A DNA stretch of 64,000 bases from Isoperla grammatica (GCA_945910005.1 OX246747.1:12429035-12493034); one strand, 5' to 3'; positions 10,114 through 21,957 are shown, numbered from the stretch's first letter. Notes: generated by a model not told the origin, from the sequence alone. Translations and numbers: made by a program.

Positions 10114-10379
10114 CTGGGCCCGAACTCACAAAAGGTCCTTAGTCCTATTTTGGTCTTATCTCTAAGACTGGCATAACCTTTGAACATCTTTAAAGCCAGA
10201 CCCAGGTCACACAAAAAGTTACTTATTTCCGGTGAGAACAAGGATATAATAAATATCGCAATAATATGTTTTTAAATCTGTTTTAAGATATTTTCCTGGT
10301 TTTATAAGAGGTTCAAAGTTGGCCGGTCTTAGAGATAAGACCAAAAAAGACTTGGAACGTCTTGTGAATCCGGGCCCAG
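10114..10379. mobile_element. Hairpin MITE, CTGGGCCCG ends
   Basis: The ends are CTGGGCCCGAACTCACAAAA and (other strand) CTGGGCCCGGATTCACAAGA. Similarity continues about 70 bp inward through TTGGTCTTATCTCTAAGAC, so most of the 266-bp unit can fold back on itself. The GGGCCCG-x-x-TTCAC end type is common in invertebrate MITEs. A partial relative (CGTGAATCCGGGCCC) lies at 50132-50146. Confidence 0.75.
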
Positions 10380-10691
10380 GATTTCATTTATAAAGAAAAC
10401 CTGGACTACATCCCACACACAGCTTGTGCAATCAGCAAATTAATTAATTTATTAGTTAAATCAATCATGTACTTGTAACTTCCATTTATAAAGTTTTAAT
10501 TTATTTGTTGTATTGTATTTGTATGTTTGCCTACATACAGTAAAATATGTATTTATATACTTAAATTTGGGTACTTAGGATTAGTATTTAACTATAATCT
10601 TGCAAATGACAACCATTTACAAAATTGCACTGGTAAAATGTGATCTCCATTGTACTAATATCATTTTTTATCCAGTAAAACACTGTACTAT

Positions 10692-11135
10692 CAGTGTTAT
10701 TAAAGCTACTTTTAAAAGTAGCACTGTTACAGCTACAGCTAATTGATCTTTGAAAGTAACTTAGCTACTTTTCAGCTACTGTAATTTGTAAGTAGCTTGC
10801 TACTTGTACAGCTACTCAAAAAAAGTAGATGATGATTGATTAATGGGGCTTAACGTCTCATATTTTTGCAACAATGGCTAATCGAGACGATGAGCGGGTG
10901 ATAATGAAGATGAGAAAGATGATGATGAAGAATAAAGCAACATCCGAATCAGATCCATTGTACGTCGCGTGGGTCGTCAAACGGGAGTCCAGCAAGGGAG
11001 GGCAGGGCCAAGTGGGAGGAGAAATCTTCAGTGGGACAGTGGGGGGGGGGGGGGGGGGGGGAAGGGACAGGGTCTCCTTTTGTCGCCTCTTACGACTAGC
11101 AGAGTCACTTTACAGCTACTTTAATTTGTTATAAA
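10692..11135. mobile_element. hAT-like MITE (CAGTGTTAT end), interrupted by a SINE
   Basis: It starts CAGTGTTATTAAAGCTACTT and continues with many AGCTACTTTT/AAAAGTAGC words. The SINE at 10828-11109 then intervenes, after which TTTACAGCTACTTTAATTTG resumes. Repeated AGTAGCTACT words next to a CAGTGTT end are typical of a widespread hAT MITE group. The right terminus is not seen. Confidence 0.5.
10828..11109 (-). mobile_element. SINE, V-SINE-headed form (type iii)
   Basis: The tail is GATGATGATTGATTAATGGGG, followed by the long body with CATCCGAATCAGATCC. A 22-base G-run marks the hinge, then comes GTCGCCTCTTACGACTAGCA and a stop at GAGTCACT. It is about 11 nt shorter at its 5' end than the other type iii copies. 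It interrupts the MITE at 10692. Confidence 0.8.
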
Positions 11136-11275
11136 GGACCAGGGCCCTGATTCTCTTTGGTCAACGATAAGGTGATCACCGGTTTTGGTCGTTATGAGAC
11201 GGCTGTGACCCAATCACAGCCATCCATTCGCCTTCCGTAACGACAGAAAACGGTGAGAAATTTACCACAGATTTA

Positions 11276-11314
11276 GATGATATTTGGGCTTAACGTATCT
11301 TATTTTTGCAACAA
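11276..11314 (-). mobile_element. SINE tail-only fragment
   Basis: GATATTTGGGCTTAACGTAT and the next 20 nt match the SINE 3' end only. It lies immediately left of a full-length SINE in the same orientation, so it is a tail-to-head pair. Confidence 0.65.
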
Positions 11315-11623
11315 TAGATAGATATTTGGGCTTAACGTCTCATATTTTTGCAACGAGGCTAATCGAGACAATGAGTGGGTGATATATGAAGATGAAATAG
11401 GGGGCTGTTTGGAGGAAAGGGGCCAATAGGAGGGCGGGTGTGGAAAGGGGAAGGTGGAGGAAAGGGGATTGGGGTGTGGACTGCACTTCGTCTGACTTCT
11501 CCTGCTCGACCAGTCCGGCTTGGGTGGCCCTACCAGAAGCATACGCTTCCGCCGGCATACATCTCGGGATCAACAAAGCACGCAAACCTGCCCAGCACGA
11601 TAAGGTAGCAGTCCCTAGGCAGG
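11315..11623 (-). mobile_element. SINE, A-head short form (type i), full length
   Basis: It runs from GATAGATATTTGGGCTTAACG to the standard 5' terminus, here CTAGGCAGG instead of CTGGGCAGG. That change turns one C-G pair of the terminal hairpin into a wobble pair. Confidence 0.85.
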
Positions 11624-11749
11624 CTTTATCTGTGTAACTGGAGTTTTTGTAACTGGAGTTTTTTTTTAAGTTGAAACTGACAGTATAGTTAACGGTACAA
11701 ATCAACTAAACATTATAAATACTGAACGAACCTACCATAAGACATGCAC

Positions 11750-12490
11750 CTACATACAATCAGGGCCACGGCCTTGGCCCAGGTCCACCAAACCTAAACC
11801 AAATAGATTTCAAAGGGCTGGAAACCAAAATAAACCGAATATACATCTCACTTATTAAAGAAGAGTCTCAAACATATAAAGCCGATCATGCAGATTGGCA
11901 GTTGACTCCACTTTCAGAAACCAAGGCCTACATAGGCCTACAGCCTAGACCTGGACCCATTGTGCCAAAGCCAGAGGAAAGCACGGGCAAGGCCATATAA
12001 ATAAATCAAATACAGAAACCAGGTTTACCCTAGCTACTGTAGATACTGGAAATACCTCACCAGAAAACTTTAGGCCTAAAATCAATTATATCATAGATTT
12101 TGACCCATTGCACGATAAATCACCAAAAAACAAAATCAGGCCTATAAGCACTGCGGCCCAAGACAAATGTAATATCTCATCCAAAAATGCACTTAAGTGC
12201 CACACACCTGTGCGAAACTGCAAAGCAGGCCTACTAATCCTTACAGACAGCCATGGTAGGTTGTTTAGGGATGAATTAAAAACCAAGCTAGGAAAATCAT
12301 TCATAGTGAGAAGCCACCTAAAACCAAACGCGGGTTTAAAAGAAATCACAAAAATCATGCCCGCTATAATGCTGACAGAATAATGATCAAAGGTGGTTCA
12401 AACGACGTTCAAAATCTAAAATACTCCTGCCAACAAACTCGTCTGCATCAGATGTCTCCATCAACGATGAATTTCTTGTACCTCTGGGCA
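11750..12490 (+). pseudogene. LINE ORF1 fragment with SGNH/GDSL esterase motifs
   Basis: Discontinuous frames cover LETKINRIYISLIKEESQTY (about 11817), KAGLLILTDSHGRLFRDELK and SFIVRSHLKPNAGLKEI (12220-12350). In a shifted frame comes ADRIMIKGGSNDVQ (about 12371-12412). T-D-S-H-G with the nucleophile serine and a following G-G-x-N-D block are the first and third conserved blocks of SGNH hydrolases. An esterase of this kind is part of ORF1 in many CR1-clade LINEs, where it accompanies RNA binding. The frameshift between the two blocks and stops upstream show it is dead. It ends where the 123-bp tandem array begins. Confidence 0.55.
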
Positions 12491-12496
12491 ACTTAG

Positions 12497-13019
12497 CAAT
12501 CTTACACTCAAGTTGGTTCAAGTTAAAGATACCTCGCAGCAGATCCAAGACATGCCCGTACAGGCAGGGGGTCGGACCACTGAAAGGGACAGGTAGTCAA
12601 GAGTGGGGGTAGAAGATAATAATCTTACACTCAAGTTGGTTCGAGTTAAAGATACTTCGCAGCAGAACCAAGACATGCCCGTACAGGCGGGGGGGTCGGA
12701 CCACTGAAAGGGACAGGTAGTCAAGAGTGGGGGTATAAGATAATAATCTTACAATCAAGTTGGTTCGAGTTAAAGATACTTCGCAGCAGAACCAAGACAT
12801 GCCCGTACTGGCGGGGGGTCGGACCACTGAAAGGGACAGGTTGTCAAGAGTGGGGGTATAAGATAATAATCTTACAATCAAGTTGGTTCGAGTTAAAGAT
12901 ACTTCGCAGTAGAACCAAGACATGCCCGTACAGGCGGGGGGTTGGACCACTGAAAGGGACAGGTTGTCAAGAGTGGGGGTAGAAGATAATAATAATCGTA
13001 CACTCAAGTTGGTTCGAGT
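12497..13019. repeat. Tandem array, 123-bp unit, about 4.3 copies (locus 1)
   Basis: The word CAAGTTGGTTCGAGTTAA recurs with start spacings of 123, 124, 123 and 126 bp. Each unit also holds AGCAGAACCAAGACATGCCC and a G-run before TCGGACCACTGAAAGGGACA. Because 123 is a multiple of three, long repetitive minus-strand frames arise; they are not genes. The right edge is AAGAGGATTCTAGTCGAC. Confidence 0.92.
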
Positions 13020-16000
13020 TAAGAGGATTCTAGTCGACGGGGCCAACTCCAAGCTGAGAGATCGTACGGAAAAAGATGTTTCGGTGAGCGCACAGTGGGC
13101 GGAGATTGTTACTCTGTTCGTTCATTCTCGGGTGAGATCGTAACTACCCCCGTTTCGTTGACTGGCGCTGGTCACGTGACCCACCAGTAGGTCTCACGCA
13201 GCGGAGGAGTTCGTATCGGGCCGCTGTACAAGAACAAACCGCTTCCGCACGCGGTAGCCGTACGTTTTAGGTACGAATGTTGTATGCGCGTAGCGTAAAT
13301 ATATCGTAACTTACGACGGGGTCACGATAAAACATACATACATACAAAGTACGATGCTCCGTTAGACTACATCTAAAGCCTACAATGCTCGCCATTGACG
13401 TAACGGGTTGTAAGAGAGGAGCATAGGAACCACTTCCACAACAACAACAAAAACAACAACAACGACCACGAAAATAACAGTAACGCACACCCATAGACAC
13501 AGACGCCTAAAAAAATGTGTGCGTGTGAGCATATAGTCTATATCGTAGTCGTAGCTGTGGGGTACGTCGTAAAAACCCCAAAATAATAATCTCGTAAATG
13601 GCTTTGACAGCTGTTACTAGTGACTATAAACACAAATGGAATGATAAATGAAACAGCTATCATTACGTCAACTTGATGGCGCTGTGTCAAATATTATAAA
13701 CAAAACAAAGTGACGGACACGTTTACTGACAGTGCGAATAGATGATTTTCAAAACTGATGTATGTAGGACCCTTTCTAAATCGTCAATGATTGAATCGTT
13801 ACAATGAAATCGTCAATGAAATCGTCACTAATTTCAAATGTGGCGTTTCTAGTACGGATGGAGAGTTGTTATGTTCAGTTTCACTTTCATTCATAACTTC
13901 CACGTCTGACTCGCCCCATTCACTCTTGTCAGGCCACAAGCTGCATCCTGGCCTGGGTTCCCCTTTTCCAACGTGTTTCAGGGGTGTAGACGAACCAATT
14001 TCAAATGTGGCGTTTCTTGGGCGGGTGGAGAGTTGTTACCACCGACTGTTTCAACGTCCAAGCTTTAAAGAATGCAATTATTAAATAATTGATTCCCTTT
14101 TTCAAACATAGTTACATAATATTATCAGAGATTACATTCGTGCCAGGGTAGGCGGGGGCGGCAAAACTACCAAATCAGATGCCAGACTTGAAGTTTGTGG
14201 TCACATGCAGGGTGCACCTAGGCTAAAATGTGCAAAGCCAAATCATATATTTTCTTATTATATTCTATTAAAACTTATTTTTCGTTCCACCTGCTACAAA
14301 ACTCAAAACGTTCCATTTACATACCTAGACCCGTATTACCTAGGGGCACTGGTTTATGGTGAATACAATTACTCGATTTCGGTACAGTAACAGTTTCATT
14401 ATCGGTTTATTGGCAGGTATATAAAGCGAGGTTAATGTTTCAAAAATTGTGCATAAAGTGGTTTTTAAAATTTTCAAAAATCTTACTTTGTAAATATTAG
14501 CCTTCTACACAATTACGTCGAAAGAAAGACAGTATGCAATATGCATGTAAAAATTGCGAGATACTCCTATGCGAGATGGATTGAGACACTATTTTTATGT
14601 CAACGCCAGCCAAAATAAAAAAAATCGCGTTGTAATAAAAAATATCTGGAAATTTAATGTTTTTCTACTTGAATTTCAGTGTTATTCACCAATTTACACT
14701 AAGTACACAAATGTCGGTGTTTGGGGGCGATTCAAATTTTCCCGGTTTAAAATGGATGAATTATCGATGATCATTATGTGAAATTAAACGACTCATCGAC
14801 ATTTAGGTGTTATCGTTATCGTTATCATGGGTTTCTATCGATATTACGTGCGCGAGTCAAATAAATACATATTCTATTCATGATGATTGATGAAGCATTG
14901 GTTAGTTTTAATGCACTATATATAATGCACTAACTATGCATACTATTATTAAACCTTGAAAAAAAAATGCTAGAAAATTAACTAATAAAAAGACCATTTA
15001 CATTCTTATAACTTTGAGTTCTTGAGGTATTGATGGAGGGGGGGTGTACCTACCTCTAAACTACGAGGGGGTGATGTGCTTTTAAATTCGCAAAGGGGTT
15101 TCACATCTGATATTTCCTTTACGTCATAGCAACGGCCCAACGAGGCACATAGTAAATGGTATATCCCCTGGCAATTACTTTGTTTACTTGAATGTTTTAT
15201 GAAGGTTAAAAAAGGGGTAAGTATAGAAATGCAAGGTGAATCACTGACAATCAGCCGGCCGCTCACTTCCGCGTTGACCTGGTACTGGTTTTGTTGGTGG
15301 AACGTCTGGCCTCCGGTATTAGGGGTTGGTTTCATTCATCCTTTCAAGTTTCTCAGAATCGTAAGCTATTTGCGGTGACTCCCCCCCCCCCCCCCCCCCC
15401 GCCCAGGTGTCACTAACAGTTAGGGCCATCGACCTTTGTAGATTGACTATATTGGCTTGAATATGTGGACGACAGGGACCTACTCATAGTTATTTCCATA
15501 AATACTTTTTAGTCGTCCATGTGGTATGTAATTAAACATAATAATAAAACAAACTGCAATTTCCTACTTTTAGACGGTTATTTTCACGTGAGCAATGAAA
15601 TACGTCGTATGCCTACGTGTAAACTACGGTAGGCAATAAACAAAAATGCAAAAAATTTGCAAAAAAGAGGCCAAGCCCAAAACGGAGAAGACAAACCGTT
15701 ACAAACCAAAGAGGGCACACGTACAAAAATGCCAATTTCAAAAGAGGCTCAACATTTAAAGGGGTAATATCTAAAATTGTGGCCAAGCCAATTATTTATT
15801 TCCAATATATAAATATAGTTATTATAATTAATTAAATAAACAAATATATAAATGTTTACATCACTTAATAATTGATAAATAAATAAATTACATTAATACA
15901 AAATTAAATTAACTTATTGAAACATTTCGAGGTGGGGAAAACAAAATGAACACACTGTAATTGTATTTATAATTAAAAGCTTGGCCGATGAATTTGCATT

Positions 16001-16698
16001 CTCAGTTTTATTTTCCAAGTACTGAAATGTTTCTTGATGACATTATTAAATTGATTTTAAAGTTCATTAACTTGATGAGTTATTACCATTATTGCTTTAT
16101 AGTACGTAATATTAATAATATATTACCCCAAGCCAAATTACAAATTCATTACAATTAGAATAATACAATTACAATAATTTGTTCAATAGTAAAGTACAAG
16201 GTGGTAAGTAAAGATATATGTCTAAATGTTGTCAAATAGAGATAAAAATACACCTAAGCATAAAGTTGGTGGCAGAACTCTGTCGGCCATGATTTGAAAG
16301 ATAGGAGGTATCGGTAGCTCCACGGTGACTACCGACTACGGTGCTCTGTGCTAAAATCAGTGACATACGATTTGGCGCTTGATTTCGTTCTGCATTGTGA
16401 TAGTCGGCTGTGACCGTAAATCTAACTACAATGGAGAAATACTATTTGCTGGTACCTTCTAGCCTCGGAACGGGTGCAGTTATCACCTCAAATAAAATTG
16501 TGACAAATTTCAAATTTGACAACTTTCAGGAATAGCCCCCAGTATATACTTGTGTAATGTTTTTTTTTTTACTTTAGGATAATATACTCAATAGTTTGAG
16601 TTAAATTCGCTTTAATTCAAATTTGCACATCTTTCTAAATTTTTTTTGATTTCGTGTCTACGACAAAAAATGACAATTTACGCTCGAGCCCTAGCTGT
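13020..16698. other. Gene-free region with a local duplication and a poly-C tract
   Basis: TTTCAAATGTGGCGTTTCT followed by a GGAGAGTTGTTA word occurs at about 13832 and again at about 14000, a degraded 45-bp direct repeat. A run of 21 C lies at 15380-15400. Frames such as 15006-15335 (minus) lack recognisable motifs. The remainder is AT-rich. Confidence 0.4.
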
Positions 16699-16843
16699 GT
16701 TTTTTGTTTATTGTTATATTGTAACAACAAAATGCCCTTTTCAGGTCCACAATTGTTTATTTGATCGACTTGTTTTTTGTTTATTGTTATATTGTAACAA
16801 CAAAATGCCCTTTCAGGTCCACAATTGTTTATTTGATCGACTT
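16699..16843. repeat. Tandem duplication of about 72 bp
   Basis: TTTTTTGTTTATTGTTATAT, AAAATGCCCTTT-CAGGTCCAC and TTTGATCGACTTG occur twice head to tail, differing by about one base. The near identity points to a recent event. Confidence 0.9.
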
Positions 16844-18748
16844 GTTTATAATACTTCATTGACAAGTTCTTTAAATATTCAATTGATTGTCGTAAAATCA
16901 CCAATAAGCATTATATTAATCTTTCAGATTTATGTAGGCCTACATTTCGTTTTATGTGTGTGTATATGTGTGCATTTTGCAATTAAAACATAATATGGTA
17001 CCGGTATCGGCCTATTTGACATACTTTGACATAGGCTTCTCTTTGTTTGCATCGATACACGATTACGTTTCATTTAGCAAGAAACTATGCCAACTCACGC
17101 ACGTTCATCTTCACGCACTCAAATGCACTCCCATCCCACACAGTAATCACGCAAGACCTCGAAACGTATACAATATTGATATTATTAGAGGAGCAAATAT
17201 GGCGAGGTTTCTCCCAGCAAAAATATAATTTATGTTTTAGGGTTAGTTTAGTGCCTCGGAAGAGCTGTGCAAGGTGGACTCCAAATATATGGACTAAATA
17301 TTAATTTTCTAAATCACGTCAGCCAATCACTGCCACCTTCTTTAGACGTCAATCTCATTGCTGATCTATGCTTTTTTTTGCAGTTATTTAGATTTTAGAT
17401 GACTCCAAAGCAGTTTGACAGGGCCCAGGCTAATAATTCAAATGAAGGGGGCTGGGAAGTGAAAACTTTTATTCACAGCCACCTGGCAAATGGCATTAGA
17501 AAAGTTATAATGTATGCAGACTGTAGGGCTGTATAATGTTGTTACCAAGCCAAGTATTACAACGACTGCAACCGATAGTTGAGCGGTAACACGAGATACT
17601 ATTCGGGACGTTGCCGGTTAGATATTCGATTCCGTTATCACTTTGGTAATCTTGATTGAAAATTTTGGCCAGGATTTTTTAAGTCAAAATACGATCGCTG
17701 GGATTGAGCCCCCAAAAATTGTACATTTGCTCCAATCCATCCTCACACCGACAAACACTAGTATAATTATCTACGTAGCTGAAGAGGTAAATGTTGGGTC
17801 TGAGCAGGTTACTGCGAAACAGTATTACTATTAGTTCACTGTGTAGGTGTCTCCGGAAGGGGGAGGGGGGGGGGGGGCTTGGCGCGTAAGCCGTGTGTGC
17901 ATACAGGCTTACCGCAAGATAATTTACCCATATTGACCGTCCGTTTATAAACAATTACAAGTAAGCACACGATATTTAAAAAAAATTCCTGCATGTGGTC
18001 CTAGGTATATGAGAGGGGGCATCAACTCGTTACACAAGACCTTCAAAGACTGATATATAACCATGTCTGCGCAAGACTAATCTAACTATCGGTTGGTTGG
18101 ATAGTCAAGTCGGCGAATATTCTCTTGCCCTGCTTAGCCCGGATACATTTCCTCGTCTCGTCTTCAATCACATTCACAGCTCGAGCCAACGTTGTCAAGG
18201 TCGACTGGTTTGTGTGTGATGGTGGTAGGCGCGGGGGGATGAAGACTGCTGGACTTCGGCAGCCAATAGGAGGCTGGCCCGCCCGTCTTCGCTCGGCTCG
18301 GAGGAATGTATCTGTGTCGCGACAGAGCGAGTTACCAGACGGTGTTTAGAAATAATATTGGAACGCAAAACATGCACTTTGTTAGTGCAATTTCTGATTA
18401 AACCGTTGAACTTACAGTTACACTTTTTTTTTTCGATGCTCACATTGATTCAAACTCTGATTTGTGTTACTTACTTTTTCTAGAAAATATTTCAAACGTC
18501 TCTTATTATGCGATAAAGTTGCACGGTCATGAGACTATTTTAACATTATCGACAATGTTTATATCATTATAAGTCAAAAGTGCTTTATTATTTGGAAAAT
18601 GTGACTACGCGAAAGCAACGAACACATCTTTGTGAGCGATACTGCAAAATATGGTTATGATCCTATTACCCATTAACCTGCAATAGCCACAAAACCGAGC
18701 GCTTGCATTCAGCTCCGCGCGTCCCGCATCTTGTCGACTCGAATCCTC
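16844..18748. other. Mostly unassigned, with one tRNA-like stretch
   Basis: Apart from the tRNA-like segment at 17568-17640, I see no motif-bearing frames. A more GC-rich, CpG-containing patch lies near 18180-18340, without a recognisable promoter. Confidence 0.35.
17568..17640 (+). other. tRNA-like segment (possible SINE head)
   Basis: TAGTTGAGCGGTAACACG resembles a pol III A box. ATATTCGATTCC about 30 nt later resembles a B box (GGTTCGANTCC). The acceptor stem does not close, so it is not a functional tRNA gene. Confidence 0.35.
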
Positions 18749-19434
18749 TTAAAGATACTTCGCAGCAGAACCAAGACATGCCCGTACAGGCAGGGGGTCG
18801 GACCACTGAAAGGGACAGGTAGTCAAGAGTGGGGGTAGAAGATAATAATAATCTTACACTCAAGTTGGTTCGAGTTAAAGATACTTCGCAGCAGAACCAA
18901 GACATGCCCGTACAGGCGGGGGGGTCGGACCACTGAAAGGGACAGGTAGTCAAGAGTGGGGGTATAAGATAATAATCTTACAATCAAGTTGGTTCGAGTT
19001 AAAGATACTTCGCAGTAGAACCAAGACATGCCCGTACAGGCGGGGGGTCGGACCACTGAAAGGGACAGGTTGTCAAGAGTGGGGGTAGAAGATAATAATA
19101 ATCTTACACTCAAGTTGGTTCGAGTTAAAGATACCTCGCAGCAGAACCAAGACATGCCCGTACAGGCTGGGGGTGGGACCACTGAAAAAGACAGGTAGTC
19201 AAGAGTGGGGGTAGAAGATAATAATCTTACACTCAAGTTGGTTCGAGTTAAAGATACCTCGCAGCAGAACCAAGACATGCCCGTACAGGCTGGGGGTGGG
19301 ACCACTGAAAGGGACAGGTAGTCAAGAGTGGGGGTAGAAGATAATAATCTTACACTCAAGTTGGTTCGAGTTAAAGATACCTCGCAGCAGAACCAAGACA
19401 TGCCCGTACAGGTAGCGGTCGGACCACTGCAAGA
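18749..19434. repeat. Tandem array, 123-bp unit, about 5.6 copies (locus 2)
   Basis: Same unit and orientation as 12497-13019 (AGCAGAACCAAGACATGCCC, GACCACTGAAAGGGACAGG, AAGTTGGTTCGAGTTAAAG). The left edge is GTCGACTCGAATCCTCTTAA, which is the reverse complement, bar one base, of the right edge of locus 1. The right edge is a degraded unit ending in a short A-run. Confidence 0.92.
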
Positions 19435-19581
19435 AAAAAAAAACATGCAAGATGGTTCAAAACGTAAACTTGCCTAAATGAAGGGCTTCTGCTTACCAAT
19501 GTACTCAAAACTTGTTACTTAGGTATAGGTTAGATGCTAGGCCTTTTACTATAAACTTAGTTACCTATTTTATATTTTCAG

Positions 19582-19935
19582 ATTACAATGGTATGGCGCA
19601 GTTCCCTAACGTTATTGGTTGCGTCGGCGGCTGTTGTCTGGCTGTCGGCGAGTCCGGATGGAATTGTCATCGACGAAGAAAGACGCGTACTTAAGTTGGT
19701 GGAAGTAAAATGTCCACATACCCGTGAAAACAGGTCAATTGTAAATTGTGAAGATGGTACAAGTAATGTTAAATATCTGACAGTGGATTCTCTTTCTGGA
19801 CAGATTTGTCTCAAGGAGAGTGACTTGTATTATACCCAAGTTCAAGTTCAGATGTACGTCACAGGTTTGAAGGAATGCGATTTTGTCGTCTACTTCTCTG
19901 CCCAAAACTTGATTATTAATATCCAAATAAATTAA
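19582..19935 (+). CDS. YqaJ/lambda-exonuclease-like nuclease domain exon (partial)
   Basis: TATTTTCAG at 19573-19581 is a good acceptor. The frame that follows contains WLSASPDGIVIDEE, LVEVKCPHTRENR, DLYYTQVQVQMYVTG and ECDFVVYFSAQNL, and ends with TAA. S-P-D-G, then E-V-K-C-P, then Y-x-x-Q-x-Q-x-Q-M form the active-site signature of YqaJ-type (PD-(D/E)XK) recombinase nucleases. Both the aspartate and the E-x-K pair are present. In animals this domain is often found in multi-exon proteins linked to transposon or viral ancestry. Upstream exons were not located, because the 123-bp array lies directly to the left. The exon is undamaged, so it could belong to a living gene or a recent element. 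Confidence 0.7.
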   Translation: MTMVWRSSLTLLVASAAVVWLSASPDGIVIDEERRVLKLVEVKCPHTRENRSIVNCEDGTSNVKYLTVDSLSGQICLKESDLYYTQVQVQMYVTGLKECDFVVYFSAQNLIINIQIN

Positions 19936-20626
19936 TCTTTTCTTAATAATGCTCTGCCCAAAATAGAAGATTGCTATTTTAAAATATATTTTCCCAAACT
20001 TGTTGGTAATGACAGCTCAGGATGATAGCAGTTGGTGGTATCAAAAGTCTTGTGGGAAATAAAGTGGTAGGCAAAAACTAACAAAATAGGTCTACTCTGG
20101 ATTTCTTTCTATGACCAAACTTCTTTTATATCTTATGCCAAATCAAAAATCATAAATTGAAACTTTGATCGTTTGATTTTAACTAAAGGCACAAAGATTG
20201 GCGAACAAAGAAATGGCATCCCTATTCTAATATTCAATTTAATATAAACGTACTCGAACAAGATTCGAAACCTGAGATCGGATTTGGGTAATTTTGCGAT
20301 TCGGGTAACCCGGATACCCGATGCCATCCCTACTGAGTACATAAAGTATTGTTACCTATTATTGTTTTATTTATATAAATTATAATATTTTAATTATTAG
20401 GATTTTATGTATTGAAAAGTCGTCGCCTGACTACCTTTCCGATGCTTTCGTCATTGGCAAGGAGCTCATAGCCAAGCAGCGAACCACCCGGGACAAACCC
20501 CGCTGGCAAATACCTGTCACTTAGAGCAGCAAGAGTTGAGTCTCTTGTGGTTTTTGGAAAACCTGGTAAAAGGCGATTAACTGTATTTGACCAGATTTCT
20601 ATAGAAACCTTCCTCGGAGGTAATGT
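19936..20626. other. Unassigned; possible hAT MITE end
   Basis: GATGCCATCCCTACTGAG near 20320 and GGCATCCCTA near 20216 resemble the TAGGGATGxCA ends of the hAT MITE at 47093. No partner end with a target duplication is visible. An 84-codon minus frame (20405-20659) has no motif I recognise. Confidence 0.3.
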
Positions 20627-21040
20627 GTGCTTAGCAGATATAAGTTTATTCTTGGCCAACCAGTGAACTGTTACAAGCGCTTCCTTGTTAATGGAAAAAT
20701 GTTCAATTCAATTGATTATGGTCGTCTAAAACGTCGAAACAATAGCATAGCTAAACTAAACTCTGGACTCTATTTACAAATAAATCATGTACTGGATTTA
20801 GGGAACAACATCTGTCCCGAGTTCAACAACGTTATAATTGGGGACTATCTACCAGTATTAAATACTGATGTCTGCTCAGCTGGTTCCTATAGGTCCAGCA
20901 ATTTTCTCCATGAAGTAAATACTCTAAATGAAGGAGTCACTGCTATACATCCCAATCAAATTAAAAGCAAATGTGCTAAGATGACAACTGATGATACAGT
21001 TTTTGTATGCGAACTGGTAAACTCATTTGAACGAGATTAA
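20627..21040 (+). pseudogene. Possible C-terminal fragment of a transposon protein (EnSpm/CACTA-like)
   Basis: The frame reads CYKRFLVNGKMFNSIDYGRL, then KRRNNSIAKL, INHVLDLG, then GVTAIHPNQIKSKCAKM and VFVCELVNSFERD. An opening of the form R-x-x-x-N-G-x-x-[FY]-x-S-x-x-Y plus a closing V-x-A-I-x-P-x-x-I-x-x-K-C segment resembles the tail of large invertebrate transposon proteins. I assign it only tentatively to CACTA-type elements. No upstream catalytic part is seen, and the 3' context is unrelated AT-rich sequence. Confidence 0.35.
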
Positions 21041-21594
21041 CTGTGCGTGAGTGTGCGCATAAGCTGCATTTGAACATTGCCATATTGTGTTGGCATCGAT
21101 CGATACAATCATTTTTCAGAATATATAAAATCGTGGAAACTTATTGATCTTTGTTCTTTAAAGTACGAACCAACAAAAAGAACAATTTACATAATTTTAT
21201 CACACACGCGTACAAATTATGCCTATAATTTGCGTGCGCCATATGCCCTTTACGCACTGCCATTTTTATTTTGTATTTATATACATATAGGCGTGCATGG
21301 TAGTAAAAATGCAGGAACGATTATAAATGTACCCTGATCAATCACTATAAATAGCCGTGTAATAATCCATCATTCATATATTTTCCCGGCCCACTGATGA
21401 CATAACTGATCTTCATTTTTAAATGTAAAACATCTACTGCAATATTGCCTACAGTGCAGGTATAATAAATATTTAGTTGTTGATAATAATACTGAGGGCC
21501 TACCCGTATTTACCTATAAACAAAATGTACCGCCTATGAATTTACTATTAAACAGAAATAAATACTATATGTTTTGTTTCATCAGTTCTATTAA
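21041..21594. other. No recognised feature
   Basis: AT-rich sequence without motif-bearing frames. Confidence 0.35.
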
Positions 21595-21956
21595 TTATTG
21601 CATTCAATAGTTATTAATATACTATTAAGTGAGGTAATAGTTAAATTTTGAGAAACTTATTCAATAAATCTATTCCGAAAACACTATTGGGCTACCAATA
21701 GTAAACAAAGCAAGTATTCATTGAAAGTAAAATAATTTTGTTTTACTATTCGACTCCAATAATTAATTAAAAAACCAAATAACTTCTCAGTAGTAAACCA
21801 AAAAACTATTGCTGCAAGAGAAAAGTTATTTTGTTTTACTACTCATGCTAAATAGTACATTCAGAAATATTATTGCCTTCTAAGTAGTTAATAGAAATAC
21901 TATTAAATTATCAATAGTATAAGCTAAGAACTATTGCCATTTAATAGTACTTTTTC
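21595..21956. repeat. Cluster of AATAGT/ACTATT motifs
   Basis: At least a dozen ACTATT or AATAGT words occur in both orientations over 360 bp (for example CAATAGTT, TACTATTAAG, CCAATAGTAAAC, AATACTATTAAATTATCAAT). Clustering of one 6-mer on both strands is typical of subterminal repeats of a DNA transposon, but no terminal repeats were identified. It abuts the truncated 3' end of the Jockey-type ORF1. Confidence 0.5.
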
Positions 21957-21957
21957 T

